Assembly: GCF_001956915.1 (NCBI RefSeq)
Contig: NZ_MLJO01000025.1
Location: 1 to 51,983, forward strand
Reading direction: 5' to 3'
From: Intrasporangium flavum
GTDB lineage: Bacteria > Actinomycetota > Actinomycetes > Actinomycetales > Dermatophilaceae
Length of the DNA stretch: 51,983 nucleotides
Shown: positions 22,053 to 30,670 of the stretch, piece after piece
Numbering within the stretch: position 1 is the stretch's first letter
How the letters are laid out: every line of letters starts with the position of its first letter
The notes under the pieces: model-generated
What the model was told of the DNA's origin: nothing
Databases searched by the model: none
What the model saw: the letters and a program-made list of their open reading frames with translations, nothing else
Translations under genes and position numbers: made by a program

Positions 22053-23118
22053 TGCGGACCACCAGCGCTCCGGGCAGGACGCGGGCCGCCAGCGAGACGC
22101 GGGGGCCGACTGGGTCACCGTCGACCTCGGCCTCGACGGCCTCGCGCACCCGGGCCTCGAGGACTGCGCCGCGGAGGCGGTCGAGGCGGTGGTGGCCCGC
22201 GCGGTGGCGGGTCACGATGTCGGACACGACCGACGCCCAGCCGAAGACGCCGCGCGGCGCGATGACGACGGCGTCGAGCACGCCGTCGTCGATGCGGGCG
22301 TCGGGCATGAGGTCGAGCCCGCCCTGCAGGGTGCCGCAGTTGCCGACGACGACCATGCGCGCGTGCTTGCTCGTGTCGTTGCCGTCACGGCCGACGACCC
22401 CGGTGTCGGCGAGCGCGCCGGAGGCCTGCGACGCGTGCGGCGACCCGCCCGTGGCGCGGACGTCGGCCCGGAAGCCGCGACGGCCGATGCTCTTGACTCC
22501 CGAGAGGATGTAGGCGGGCCAGCCGATGACGCCCTTGATCTTCTCGTTCGTGCCGGCCATGACCTCGCCGTCGAGGCCGAGGCCGCACATGACGAGGAAG
22601 ACCTCCTCGCCGTCCTCGACGCCCTCGGCCGTGCCGGGGCTGACCTGCTCGGACTCCCCCATCCGCACGGCGCCGACGTCGACGCGTCGCTCGCCACCGG
22701 ACACGAGGGCCCGGGCGGCCTCCTCGAGGGTGTCGATGGGCAGGCCGAGGTTGCGGGCCAGCAGGTTGCCGGTGCCGGCGGGCAGCAGCCCGAGCGCGAC
22801 GTCGGTGCCGACGAGGGCCGTCGCGACCGCGCGGACCGTACCGTCGCCACCCATCGACGCGACGACGTCGGCGCCGCCCTCGACGGCCTCACGGGCCTGC
22901 TTCTCGCCGGTTTCCTGCTCGGTCGTCTCGATCCACGTCGGCGTCTCCCAGCCGTGGCGCGACGCGGCCTCGGCCACGACGCCGCGGGCGTGGTCGACGT
23001 CCTCGACCTTGACGGGGTTGTAGACGACGGTGAGCCGTCGACGCGTCGGGGAGGCGGTCGAGGACGGGGCCTGCGACGCGGCCTGGGACGCGGTCGGGCT
23101 CGGCGAGGGGTCGGCCAT
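22045..23118 (-). CDS. Diacylglycerol/lipid kinase family protein
   Basis: A 357-residue soluble kinase of the DAGK_cat family (YegS/DgkB-like). The N-terminal linker is low-complexity Ser/Pro/Ala. VVYNPVK begins the catalytic domain and SMGGDGTV (GGDGT at 90-94) is the nucleotide loop, followed by LLPAGTGNLLARNLGLP. FLVMCGLGLDGEVMAGTNE and a C-terminal beta-sandwich ending with EVDGDPVGP complete the family signature. It phosphorylates a lipid alcohol such as diacylglycerol. ATG 23118 has TAGGAT (23131-23126) 7 nt upstream, so the message is probably leaderless. It heads a coupled kinase-phosphatase-phosphatase operon. Confidence 0.88.
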   Translation of the reverse strand: MADPSPSPTASQAASQAPSSTASPTRRRLTVVYNPVKVEDVDHARGVVAEAASRHGWETPTWIETTEQETGEKQAREAVEGGADVVASMGGDGTVRAVATALVGTDVALGLLPAGTGNLLARNLGLPIDTLEEAARALVSGGERRVDVGAVRMGESEQVSPGTAEGVEDGEEVFLVMCGLGLDGEVMAGTNEKIKGVIGWPAYILSGVKSIGRRGFRADVRATGGSPHASQASGALADTGVVGRDGNDTSKHARMVVVGNCGTLQGGLDLMPDARIDDGVLDAVVIAPRGVFGWASVVSDIVTRHRAGHHRLDRLRGAVLEARVREAVEAEVDGDPVGPRVSLAARVLPGALVVRSG

Positions 23119-23256
23119 GGGTCGGATCCTAGGTGTCGTGGTGGGGCCCGGGCTGGGGTCTGCGGTGGGCGCGAACGGTGTCTCGGCGCGACACGACCCG
23201 CCTCTGCACCCCATACCCGCAGGGGCGGCACCTGTTGCGGGAGTAGCCTGCGAGCC

Positions 23257-23898
23257 GTGCCGACGATCCGCCGCCGCCTCCTCGTCGCGGTCCTCGTCGG
23301 GGTCGCGGCGGGGTTCGTCCCACTCGGCCCCGCGGGTGGCCCGCTCGCGCACGCGCTCGTCGGTTTCGTCGTCGGTGGCCTGTCCTTCGCCGTGCCGCTG
23401 CTCGCGCACGTGCTCGGCCACGACGCCCCCGGCACGCGCGAGAAGGTGGCCGGGCGCGACGGCGACGCCGCCTGGTACGACGTCGTCGTCATCGTCGTCG
23501 GGCTGGCGAGCCTCTTCGGGGTGGCGGTGCTGCTCATCGCGACCAAGGCCAAGGGCGTCGAGCTGGTCATGGACGGCGTCATCGGCGTGCTCGCGGTCGG
23601 CGTCGGCTGGCTCTGCGTCCACACCGTCTACGTGCTGCGGTACGCGCGCCTCTACTACGCGGTGGCCGACGAGGGACGCGCGCCCATCGACTTCAACACC
23701 GACGAGGACCCGGCGTTCAGCGACTTCGCCTACTTCTCGTTCAACCTCGGGATGGCCTACCAGGTGTCCGACACGGCCGTGCGGTCATCGCAGGTGCGCC
23801 GCGTCGTGCTCGGGCACACCCTGCTGGCCTACCTCTACGGCACGATCGTCATCGCCTCGACGATCAACCTCGTCGTGGGCATCGGCGGCCAGGCCTGA
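23257..23898 (+). CDS. DUF1345 membrane protein
   Basis: A 213-residue integral membrane protein with about five segments. The motif NTDEDPAFSDFAYFSFNLGM followed by YQVSDTAV is diagnostic of DUF1345, whose function is unknown. The start is GTG 23257, with TAGCCT (23244-23249) 7 nt upstream, consistent with a leaderless transcript. It is divergent from the lipid kinase gene and convergent with the ATP-grasp gene. Confidence 0.88.
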   Translation: MPTIRRRLLVAVLVGVAAGFVPLGPAGGPLAHALVGFVVGGLSFAVPLLAHVLGHDAPGTREKVAGRDGDAAWYDVVVIVVGLASLFGVAVLLIATKAKGVELVMDGVIGVLAVGVGWLCVHTVYVLRYARLYYAVADEGRAPIDFNTDEDPAFSDFAYFSFNLGMAYQVSDTAVRSSQVRRVVLGHTLLAYLYGTIVIASTINLVVGIGGQA

Positions 23899-23921
23899 GG
23901 CCCGAGGGCCCGGACCTCAGG
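23894..23921. terminator. Convergent hairpin containing both stop codons
   Basis: CCTGAGG (23894-23900) pairs with CCTCAGG (23915-23921), with an inner CCC/GGG pairing. The stem includes the TGA of the DUF1345 gene and the stop of the convergent ATP-grasp gene. There is no T-run. Confidence 0.5.
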
Positions 23922-25170
23922 CGATGCCGAGGCGCGCCGTCTCGTCGCGCACCCACATCCGCACCAGCCCGCCGAAGTGCGCCATGAACTTGTCGCGCTC
24001 GTGCGCGGGGTACGTCGTGACGACCGTGGCGCGCAGCAGCGAGTCGAACGCGTCCGACTGCACCCACTCGAGCACCGCGGCGTCGAGGTGCGGCAGGTGG
24101 GTGTCGCACCACGCCCAGTACGCGTCGGTCTCGAAGTACTCGTCGGCGAGCCCGAGGTAGGCCTCGAGCTTCTGCTCGTCGGTGAGGTCGTCGCGGTCGG
24201 CGACGTCGAAGTAGCGCTGCATCTCGAGGTCGACACGTCCGCGGCGGCCCGTGACGAGGCAGTACGCGGACCAGCGCACGAGGGCCTTGATGGCCCACGG
24301 GAAGTAGTAGTGCAGCGAGGTGACGGCGACGTCGGGGCAGGCGTTGGCGTAGTCGATCGGGTAGACGTCGTCGCCCCGGACGAGCATCTCGGCCGAGTTG
24401 AACTCCCAGCCGAACATCGCGTTGACGATGCGGCTGATCGCGGCCGCCTGCCGGCCGGCGGACGGGGTGAGGAAGTCGTAGGACACGGCGTACCGGTTGT
24501 GCATCGGCTGCTCGGGGCGGAAGTCCATGACCATCGTCTCGGGGCCGATCGACAGGGCCCGCGCGAAGTGCTCGTAGTCGACGGTCGCCTGCAGGTGCAT
24601 GAGCATCTCGCCGGACTCGTCGTAGGCCTTGACGAGGTCGGCCTCGTCGTCGATGCGGGAGACGCCGCGCCAGCCGCCACCGTCGAACGGCTTCATGTAC
24701 ATCGGGTACCCGAGCTTGTTCGCGATCTGCTTGAGGTCGAAGGGCTGGTTGTACTTGGCGCTCGTGTAGGCCCACCGGACGTTGTCGACGGGGTTCTTGT
24801 ACGGCACGAGCCATGTCTCGGGCACCTTGAGACCGAGGCGCATCAGGGCGCAGTAGGCGCTGTGCTTCTCCATGGACTGGAAGGTGAAGGGGCTGTTGAG
24901 CAGGTACGTGCCGTCGACGAGCGCGGCCTTCTTGAGCCACTCGCGCGGGTGGTAGTACCAGTGCGCGAGGCGGTCGATGACGAGCTCGGTGCGCACGGGC
25001 TGGCGCAGGTCGAACGGCTCGATGGTGAGCCGTTCGGCGGTCAGGTGGTGGGTGACGCCGTCGTCCGAGGTGATCGGCCCGACGCGCTCGAGGAGCGCCT
25101 CGAAGGCTGCGGGCCAGTCCTCCTCGGCTCCCAGCAGCAGTCCGATCAGGTGGTTGCGCGTCTGCGTCAT
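23917..25170 (-). CDS. ATP-grasp ligase-like protein, unknown substrate
   Basis: A 417-residue protein with an ATP-grasp core of the RimK/glutathione-synthase type, which forms amide or ester bonds through an acyl phosphate. The region around residues 155-172 (MYMKPFDGGGWRGVSRI) carries the ATP-binding Lys (K160) and the glycine-rich loop. Residues 254-280 (AEMLVRGDDVYPIDYANACP) carry the acidic/Asn metal ligands. A pre-ATP-grasp region covers residues 1-100 and a helical C-terminal extension covers 320-417. I do not recognise a named family member. It overlaps the upstream esterase by ATGA, so the two act together, perhaps a ligase plus a hydrolase for the same ester/amide product. Confidence 0.75.
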   Translation of the reverse strand: MTQTRNHLIGLLLGAEEDWPAAFEALLERVGPITSDDGVTHHLTAERLTIEPFDLRQPVRTELVIDRLAHWYYHPREWLKKAALVDGTYLLNSPFTFQSMEKHSAYCALMRLGLKVPETWLVPYKNPVDNVRWAYTSAKYNQPFDLKQIANKLGYPMYMKPFDGGGWRGVSRIDDEADLVKAYDESGEMLMHLQATVDYEHFARALSIGPETMVMDFRPEQPMHNRYAVSYDFLTPSAGRQAAAISRIVNAMFGWEFNSAEMLVRGDDVYPIDYANACPDVAVTSLHYYFPWAIKALVRWSAYCLVTGRRGRVDLEMQRYFDVADRDDLTDEQKLEAYLGLADEYFETDAYWAWCDTHLPHLDAAVLEWVQSDAFDSLLRATVVTTYPAHERDKFMAHFGGLVRMWVRDETARLGIA

Positions 25171-25901
25171 CTGCCTCTCCCTCTCGACGGGTCGGGTGAC
25201 CCCGATCCTTGCAGCAGTGTCAACAGGAACGGGTCGAAGGCGACCTCCCAGTAGCGCCAGTCGTGTCGGCCCGGCACCTCGGCGAGCGTGACGTCGTGGC
25301 CGGTGCGCTCGAGCGTGCGGGCCATGAGCCGGTTGTTGGCGAGGTTGCCCTCCTGCAGGCCGCACGTCAGCACGATCCGGGCGTCGGTGCGCCGGCGCCG
25401 GGCCCGGCCGACCGAGGCGACGAACGCCGTGACGCGGTCCCAGTGCTCGAAGGACTCCTCGCCGTCGAGCCGCCTGCGGAAGAACGAGCCCGACTGGAGG
25501 AACAGCGCGCCGAACGTACCCGGATGGAGCCACTCGGCCTGCAGCGAGGCGAGGCCGCCGAGGCTCGCGCCCATGAGGGCCGGACGCGTCGGCGTGGCCC
25601 ACCTGTCCGTCACGGCGGGCAGCACGTCGCCGACGAGGGCGTCGGCCCACGCGGGGTTGGCGGCGTAGCGCTCGTTGCGCGGGCCGGGCTCGAGGAGCAC
25701 GACGCGGTGGCGCCGGACGCGTCCGGCCTCGGTGGCGCGGCGCAGCACCGACAGCAGGTGGGCGCGGCGCGAGTACTCGGGTCCGTCGTGGGCGACGAGC
25801 AGCGGCAGCGGGTCGGCCCGGCGGCTGCCGGTCGGCGTGACGACGGCGAGGTCGACGTCACCGGCCGGCGTGCCGGTGACCGTCAGCCTCGTGCGCGCCA
25901 T
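25167..25901 (-). CDS. Putative esterase (enterochelin esterase/EstD-like)
   Basis: A 244-residue alpha/beta hydrolase of the putative-esterase (Fes/esterase D-like) family. The nucleophile is S113 in MGASLGGLA and the candidate His is H213 in GRHDWRYWEVAF; that HDWxxW ending is typical of the enterochelin-esterase group. The acid is uncertain (possibly E184 in GLQEGN). There is no signal peptide, so it is cytoplasmic. TAGGGT (25913-25908) lies 6 nt before the ATG, suggesting leaderless transcription of this two-gene operon with the ATP-grasp gene, which it overlaps by 4 nt. Confidence 0.82.
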   Translation of the reverse strand: MARTRLTVTGTPAGDVDLAVVTPTGSRRADPLPLLVAHDGPEYSRRAHLLSVLRRATEAGRVRRHRVVLLEPGPRNERYAANPAWADALVGDVLPAVTDRWATPTRPALMGASLGGLASLQAEWLHPGTFGALFLQSGSFFRRRLDGEESFEHWDRVTAFVASVGRARRRRTDARIVLTCGLQEGNLANNRLMARTLERTGHDVTLAEVPGRHDWRYWEVAFDPFLLTLLQGSGSPDPSRGRGR

Positions 25902-25929
25902 GCCCCGACCCTACGGGCGGGCGGACGGA

Positions 25930-26274
25930 CTAGCGCTTCGAGGCCTTGGGCGGCAGGGTTGCGACGTGGTCGCGGGCGCGCTCGAGCCAGGCCGACTTCT
26001 CCCCGTCCGGCATGGCCGTGGGCAGCGACCGCCAGCCCTTCATGGGCCGCTCCTCCGGGCCGAACGGCCCGGTGCCGGGCAGCGCCTCGAGCTCGGCGAG
26101 CGCGTCGGCGTCGGGCTTGACGCCGACGTCCTCGCCGAAGAGACCGGCGTACATGTTGCCGTTGACGAAGGCGCCGAGGCTGCCGAACATCGGCTTGACC
26201 TCGACGCCCGGGGCCGCGGTCACGAGGCCGCGGAAGTACGCCTTGGCCTCGTCGGTGTGCTTGGGCATCTTCAT
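25930..26274 (-). CDS. TfoX/Sxy N-terminal domain protein
   Basis: A 114-residue protein made only of the TfoX N-terminal-like domain: PMFGSLGAFVNGNMYAGLFG near residues 28-47 is the signature, followed by the conserved RPMKGWRSLP. TfoX/Sxy is a competence regulator in gammaproteobacteria; the small actinobacterial homologues have no assigned role. The start ATG overlaps the stop of the upstream MFS gene (ATGA), so it is coupled to a transporter. Confidence 0.85.
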   Translation of the reverse strand: MKMPKHTDEAKAYFRGLVTAAPGVEVKPMFGSLGAFVNGNMYAGLFGEDVGVKPDADALAELEALPGTGPFGPEERPMKGWRSLPTAMPDGEKSAWLERARDHVATLPPKASKR

Positions 26275-27737
26275 GTAGCCATCACACCACCGCGACGCGC
26301 GTCGGTGGCGTGGACCGTCGCGAGGAAGACGGCCGCGACGAGGGCCGTGACGCCGCAGATGGCCCAGACGGTCATGTAGCCGGCGAGCGACGCGTGCCCG
26401 GTGGCCCCGGCGTCGACCGACCCGGTGCTGGCCAGGGCGATGGCGAAGGTGCTCGAGGCGAAGGCACCACCGATCGTCTTCGTCGTGTTCGTCATGCCGG
26501 TGGTGAGGCCGGTGTGGGTCGGGGGCGCCTGTGCCGCAGCGGCGGTCGGCAGTCCGGCGACGAGCGCACCGGACCCGAGCCCGGCCACGACCATGTTCGT
26601 CATGGTCTGGGCGAGGGTGTCGTGGAACGGCAGGAAGAGCAGGTAGCCGACGGCGACGAACCCCGCGGCCACGACGAGCGCCACCCGGGTGCCGACGCGG
26701 CGGCCGAGGACGTGGAGCAGCAGCGCCCCGACGGCGAGCGAGAGCACGTACCCGCCGATGATGATCGACACCTTGCCGGCCGACGCGCCGAGCCCGTAGC
26801 CGGTGACGGCGGGGTCGGTGCGGGCGAACGTCGACAGCGGGATCTGCGCCCCGAGCACCGACACCCCGAAGAGGAAGGCCGTCGCCTGCACCGGCCACTG
26901 GCCCCGCGCCCGGAGCACCCGCAGGTCGACGAGCGGCCACGCGCACGCCAGCTCGACGCGCGCGTAGGGCACGAGGGTGAGCAGCCCGAGCACCATGACC
27001 AGCCACGGCAGCACCGACCCCGGGCCCTGCAGGCGCATCAGGACGAGGCCGGCCATGACGAGGCCCAGGGCGAGCGTCAGCAGGCCGAACGCGCGCCAGT
27101 GCACGCGGCCCTCGCCGAGCCCCGGGGCGTCCTCGACGCCGAACCACACCGCGGCGATCGCCAGCGTCACGACGACGGCCGGCAGCGCGAGCAGCCCTGT
27201 CATGCCGAGGGACTCGGCCAGCGCACCACTCGTCAGCGCACCCGCGATGACGCCGAGCTCGAGCGCCGCGACGAGCACCCCGGCCGCGCCCCGCACCCGC
27301 GACTCCGCTCCCCCGGTGCGGCGGTGGATGATCGCGACCTCCATCGGCAGCCAGACGACGTAGAAGCCCTGGATGGCCCAGGCGACGAGGAACGTGCCGA
27401 AGCTCGGCGCGAACGCGACGCCCCACGACGCGACGGCGGTGACGACCGTCGAGCCGAGCAGGACCTTGCGGTGGCCCACGAGGTCGCCGAGCCGCGCGAG
27501 GAGCGGCACGACAAGCGCCGACACGATGAGCTGGGCCGCCTCGAACCAGTTGACGTCGGCGTCGTGGATCGACAGGTGCCGGGCGATGTCGGTGAAGATC
27601 GGCGTGTAGTAGCCCTGGAGCACACCGCTCGCGAGCTCGACGCAGACGAGGAAGCCGACGACCTTGGCGATGGGGCTCGCGGCGAGGGCGCGCGCCGTGG
27701 TGTCGAGGGCCGGACGCCCGGTGGTGCGGTCGCTCAT
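26271..27737 (-). CDS. MFS transporter
   Basis: A 488-residue major facilitator protein with 12-14 membrane segments. The loop after helix 2 is LARLGDLVGHRKVLLG, the MFS signature A, and helix 5 shows the Gly-rich VAALELGVIAGALTSGALAE. It is a DHA-type carrier, probably a drug or metabolite exporter; the substrate cannot be told. The ATG at 27737 follows AAGGAG at a long spacing. It precedes and overlaps the TfoX-like gene and lies 23 nt after the M20 peptidase stop, so the three probably share a transcript. Confidence 0.85.
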   Translation of the reverse strand: MSDRTTGRPALDTTARALAASPIAKVVGFLVCVELASGVLQGYYTPIFTDIARHLSIHDADVNWFEAAQLIVSALVVPLLARLGDLVGHRKVLLGSTVVTAVASWGVAFAPSFGTFLVAWAIQGFYVVWLPMEVAIIHRRTGGAESRVRGAAGVLVAALELGVIAGALTSGALAESLGMTGLLALPAVVVTLAIAAVWFGVEDAPGLGEGRVHWRAFGLLTLALGLVMAGLVLMRLQGPGSVLPWLVMVLGLLTLVPYARVELACAWPLVDLRVLRARGQWPVQATAFLFGVSVLGAQIPLSTFARTDPAVTGYGLGASAGKVSIIIGGYVLSLAVGALLLHVLGRRVGTRVALVVAAGFVAVGYLLFLPFHDTLAQTMTNMVVAGLGSGALVAGLPTAAAAQAPPTHTGLTTGMTNTTKTIGGAFASSTFAIALASTGSVDAGATGHASLAGYMTVWAICGVTALVAAVFLATVHATDARRGGVMAT

Positions 27738-27760
27738 GGGGGTGCGGGTCTCCTTCGCGC

Positions 27761-29098
27761 TCAGAGGGACTCGAGGAGCCGGCGGTACCAGCGGACGCCG
27801 TCGAGGAAGTCGCCGACGCCGATGCGTTCGTCGACGCCGTGGATCGAACCGCGCTGCTCCGCGCTCATCCGGAACGGGGTGAAGCGGTAGACCCGGGGCC
27901 ACACGCGGTGGAAGTGCCGCGCGTCGGTGGCTGCGAGCATGACGTACGGCACGGGGACGACGCCGGGGAACGTGCCGGCGAGCGTCGACTCGAGGAGGCG
28001 GTACGCGTCGTCGTCGGTCGGCGACACGGGGCTCGGGTCGTCGCCGCTGACGAGGACGACCTCGACCGCCGGGTCGCGCACGACGGTGCGGATGCGCTCG
28101 AGCGCGCTGTCGACGGTCTCGCCGACCATGACCCGCATGTTGACGTGGGCGCGGGCCTCGGCCGCGATGACGTTCGCGCCGGGCGAGCCGGACAGCTGCG
28201 TCACGGCCGTCGTCGTGCGGGCCATCGCGGCGGGCTCGTGCCCGAGCCGGGGCAGCACCCGGCCGAGCAGGGGACGCAGCCGGCGGGCGCGGGCGAACAC
28301 GCGGGAGTACGGGGCGGACGCGTGCGGTGCGAGCCGCTCGAGCATGTCGACCGTGGGGTCGGGCAGGCGCGCGGGGAACGGGTGCCGCTCGAGGCGCAGG
28401 ACGGCCCGGGCGATCCGGGCGGTGGCCCCCATCCGCTTCGGAGCCGACGCGTGGCCGCCGTCGCCACGCGCGACGAGCTCGACGTCGACGGTGCCCTTCT
28501 CCGTCGTGCCGATGACCGCGGTCTGCGCCGCGACGCCGGGCAGCGCGCCCTGCACGATGGCGCCGCCCTCGTCGAGCACGACCCAGGCGTCGACGCCGCG
28601 CTCGCGCAGCAGGCGGACCGCCTCCTTGGCGGCGCCGCCCGACACCTCCTCGTTGCACCCGAAGGACAGCCAGACGTCACGTGCTGGCACGACGCCCTCG
28701 GCGAGCAGCTGCTCGACGGCGCTGCAGATGGCGACGAGAGAGCCCTTGCAGTCGAGCGACCCTCGGCCCCAGACGAACCCGCCGTCGAGCTCGGCCGCGA
28801 ACGGCGGGTGGGTCCACGCCGACTCGTCGCCGACGGGCACGACGTCGAGGTGGGCCATGAGCACGACGGGCGCCTCGGGCGTCCGGCCGCGCCACCGCAC
28901 GAGCAGCGCGTCACCGGCGATCCGCTCGACCTCGCAGGCCGCGTGCAGCCGCGGGAAGCGCGACGCCAGCTCGGACAGCAGCGCGTCGAACGCGTCGCGG
29001 TCCTCCTCCTCGCGAAACCAGCTCGAGACCGTCGGGATCCGGATCAGTGCCCGCAGCGCCTCGACGGCGGCGTCGTCGCCACCCATGTCCCCGCTCAT
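27761..29098 (-). CDS. M20-family metallopeptidase
   Basis: A 445-residue peptidase of the M20/M25/M40 group, a two-zinc aminoacylase/carboxypeptidase fold. Metal and catalytic residues can be read: H83 and D85 in MAHLDVVPV, D116 in GRGSLDCKGS, E150/E151 in GCNEEVSGG, and a C-terminal His (H419 region) in GSIHGVDERIG. The dimerisation domain insert lies between about 190 and 320. There is no signal peptide, so it is cytoplasmic. TACGCT (29111-29106) lies 7 nt before the ATG, giving a leaderless start; an in-frame ATG at 29086 is an alternative. Confidence 0.88.
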   Translation of the reverse strand: MSGDMGGDDAAVEALRALIRIPTVSSWFREEEDRDAFDALLSELASRFPRLHAACEVERIAGDALLVRWRGRTPEAPVVLMAHLDVVPVGDESAWTHPPFAAELDGGFVWGRGSLDCKGSLVAICSAVEQLLAEGVVPARDVWLSFGCNEEVSGGAAKEAVRLLRERGVDAWVVLDEGGAIVQGALPGVAAQTAVIGTTEKGTVDVELVARGDGGHASAPKRMGATARIARAVLRLERHPFPARLPDPTVDMLERLAPHASAPYSRVFARARRLRPLLGRVLPRLGHEPAAMARTTTAVTQLSGSPGANVIAAEARAHVNMRVMVGETVDSALERIRTVVRDPAVEVVLVSGDDPSPVSPTDDDAYRLLESTLAGTFPGVVPVPYVMLAATDARHFHRVWPRVYRFTPFRMSAEQRGSIHGVDERIGVGDFLDGVRWYRRLLESL

Positions 29099-29159
29099 GC
29101 CCCGGAGCGTAGGCCCTCGAGCCGTGCCGGCGGTACGCCCCGGGCGAGCGGGTCGGAGG

Positions 29160-29708
29160 TCAGGCCGACCTGGCCGCCGCCCCGTGCTCGAGCGCCTCGA
29201 CGACGGCCCCGCAGAAGTCGGGCAGGTCATCAGGCTTGCGGCTCGTGATGAGGTTGCCGTCGATGACGAGCGACTCGTCGGTCCAGTCGCCACCGGCGTT
29301 GCGGATGTCGGTCTGCAGGCTCGGCCACGAGGTCAGGCGCCGGCCCGAGAGGACGCCGGCCTCGACGAGCGTCCACGGCGCGTGGCAGATCGCGGCGACC
29401 GGCTTGCCCGAGGCGACGAAGTCGCGGACGAGGGCCACGGCGTCGGCATCGGTGCGCAGCGCGTCGGGGTTGGCGACGCCTCCGGGGAGCACGAGCGCGT
29501 CGTAGTCGTCGACCGACGCGTCGGACACGGTCACGTCGACGTCCTTGGTGTCGCCCTTGTCGAGGTGGTTGAACATCTGCACCTGCCCGGACTCGGGGCT
29601 GACGAGGACGGCGTCGTGGCCGGCGTCCGTCACCGCCTTCCACGGCTCGGTCAGCTCGACCTGCTCGATGCCCTCGCTCGCGACGAGGAATGCGACCTTC
29701 TTGGACAC
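29160..29708 (-). CDS. DJ-1/PfpI-family protein (type 1 glutamine amidotransferase-like)
   Basis: A 182-residue protein of the DJ-1/PfpI superfamily. The nucleophile elbow is AAICHAPW with C108, and LVLPGGVANPDALR precedes it. The family includes proteases, glyoxalases/deglycases and stress proteins; PfpI-type members like this are usually annotated protease I. It is monocistronic, divergent from the MBL gene, with a GGAGGGTCCC leader before the ATG. Confidence 0.9.
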   Translation of the reverse strand: MSKKVAFLVASEGIEQVELTEPWKAVTDAGHDAVLVSPESGQVQMFNHLDKGDTKDVDVTVSDASVDDYDALVLPGGVANPDALRTDADAVALVRDFVASGKPVAAICHAPWTLVEAGVLSGRRLTSWPSLQTDIRNAGGDWTDESLVIDGNLITSRKPDDLPDFCGAVVEALEHGAAARSA

Positions 29709-29815
29709 GGGACCCTCCTGGTGTCGGTGGTGTCGTCTCGCTGTCCCGCCCCCGTACCCACCGACCGGTGGCGGCTACCCGGGCGGAAGCCCTCCTGCTG
29801 ACCTACGCTCGGCGC

Positions 29816-30535
29816 ATGGCCCAGGACCTCGTGGTTCCGCTCGCGCCCGGCGTCTGGCGCATCCCCCTCGTGCGCGACCTCGTCAACGGGTTCGCCTTCC
29901 GCGACGACGACGGGCAGGTGACGCTCGTCGACATGGGGGTGGCGAGGAGCGGCCCCAAGGTTGTGGCTGCGCTCGCGGCGATCGGGTCGGGCCCCTCCGA
30001 CGTGACGCGGCTGGTGCTGACCCACGCCCACCCCGACCACGCGGGCGGGGCGGCCCACGTCGCCGAGGCCACGGGCCGCGCCTTCACGGTGCACCACGAC
30101 GACGCCGCGTACGCCGCCGAGGGATCCTCGCCCCCGCGCGACCGCAGCTTCCTGCTCGGGCGCCTCTTCGACCGCCTGTCCCGGCCCGGGAAGGACTTCG
30201 CGGCGGTACCGGTCGAGCACGAGATGACCGACGGCGAGGTGCTGCCGATCGCGGGCGGGGTCCGCGTCGTGCACACGCCCGGCCACTCACCGGGGCACGT
30301 GTCGCTGCTCCACGAGCCGACCGGCGTCCTCGTGACCGGCGACGCCATCTTCAACGTCCTCGGGCTGCGCTGGCCGATCAGGGCGTTCTGCACCGACTTC
30401 CGGATGACCCAGCAGACGGCCCACCGGCTCGCCGAGCTCGACTACGAGGTCGCGGCCTTCACCCATGGCGCCGAGCTGCGCAGCCGGCCGCGCGAGGCGA
30501 TCCGCTCGTTCCTGCTGCGCCATCGCGTGGACTGA
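29816..30535 (+). CDS. MBL-fold metallo-hydrolase
   Basis: A 239-residue metallo-beta-lactamase-fold hydrolase. The zinc motif THAHPDHAGG gives H70, H72, D74 and H75; the later ligands lie in HTPGHSPGHVSLL and VTGDAIFN, and a final His in FTHGAE. Glyoxalase II-like and quorum-quenching lactonase relatives are possible; the substrate is unknown. It is cytoplasmic. TACGCT (29804-29809) lies 6 nt before the ATG, consistent with a leaderless transcript. Confidence 0.88.
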   Translation: MAQDLVVPLAPGVWRIPLVRDLVNGFAFRDDDGQVTLVDMGVARSGPKVVAALAAIGSGPSDVTRLVLTHAHPDHAGGAAHVAEATGRAFTVHHDDAAYAAEGSSPPRDRSFLLGRLFDRLSRPGKDFAAVPVEHEMTDGEVLPIAGGVRVVHTPGHSPGHVSLLHEPTGVLVTGDAIFNVLGLRWPIRAFCTDFRMTQQTAHRLAELDYEVAAFTHGAELRSRPREAIRSFLLRHRVD

Positions 30536-30574
30536 CGGCCCGACGGCGCCTCCCCGCCGGCCTGGTCGTCCACA

Positions 30575-30629
30575 ACCTTGTACACAACTGTGGACAGACC
30601 TTGTACGAGCCGAGCGTCAAACCTTGGAC
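30575..30629. repeat. Three 9-bp direct repeats at 23-bp spacing upstream of the LLM gene
   Basis: ACCTTGTAC at 30575-30583, ACCTTGTAC at 30598-30606 and ACCTTGGAC at 30621-30629. The three starts are exactly 23 bp apart. The cluster lies 42-96 nt before the LLM oxidoreductase start and is less GC-rich than its surroundings, so it looks like a regulator-binding array. Confidence 0.55.
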
Positions 30630-30670
30630 AGGCTGGTGTGGCAGCCTGACGCGAGGGGTACGGCGCGTCC

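Noticed and set aside
22053..22118. PAP2 start at ATG 22118
   Set aside because: It would overlap the lipid kinase gene by 74 nt; GTG 22052 gives the usual short coupled overlap. Not fully excluded.
30569..30596. DnaA-box-like GTCCACA/TGTGGAC pair as a replication origin
   Set aside because: Only one inverted pair without a cluster of TTGTCCACA boxes, AT-rich unwinding element or dnaA/dnaN genes nearby.
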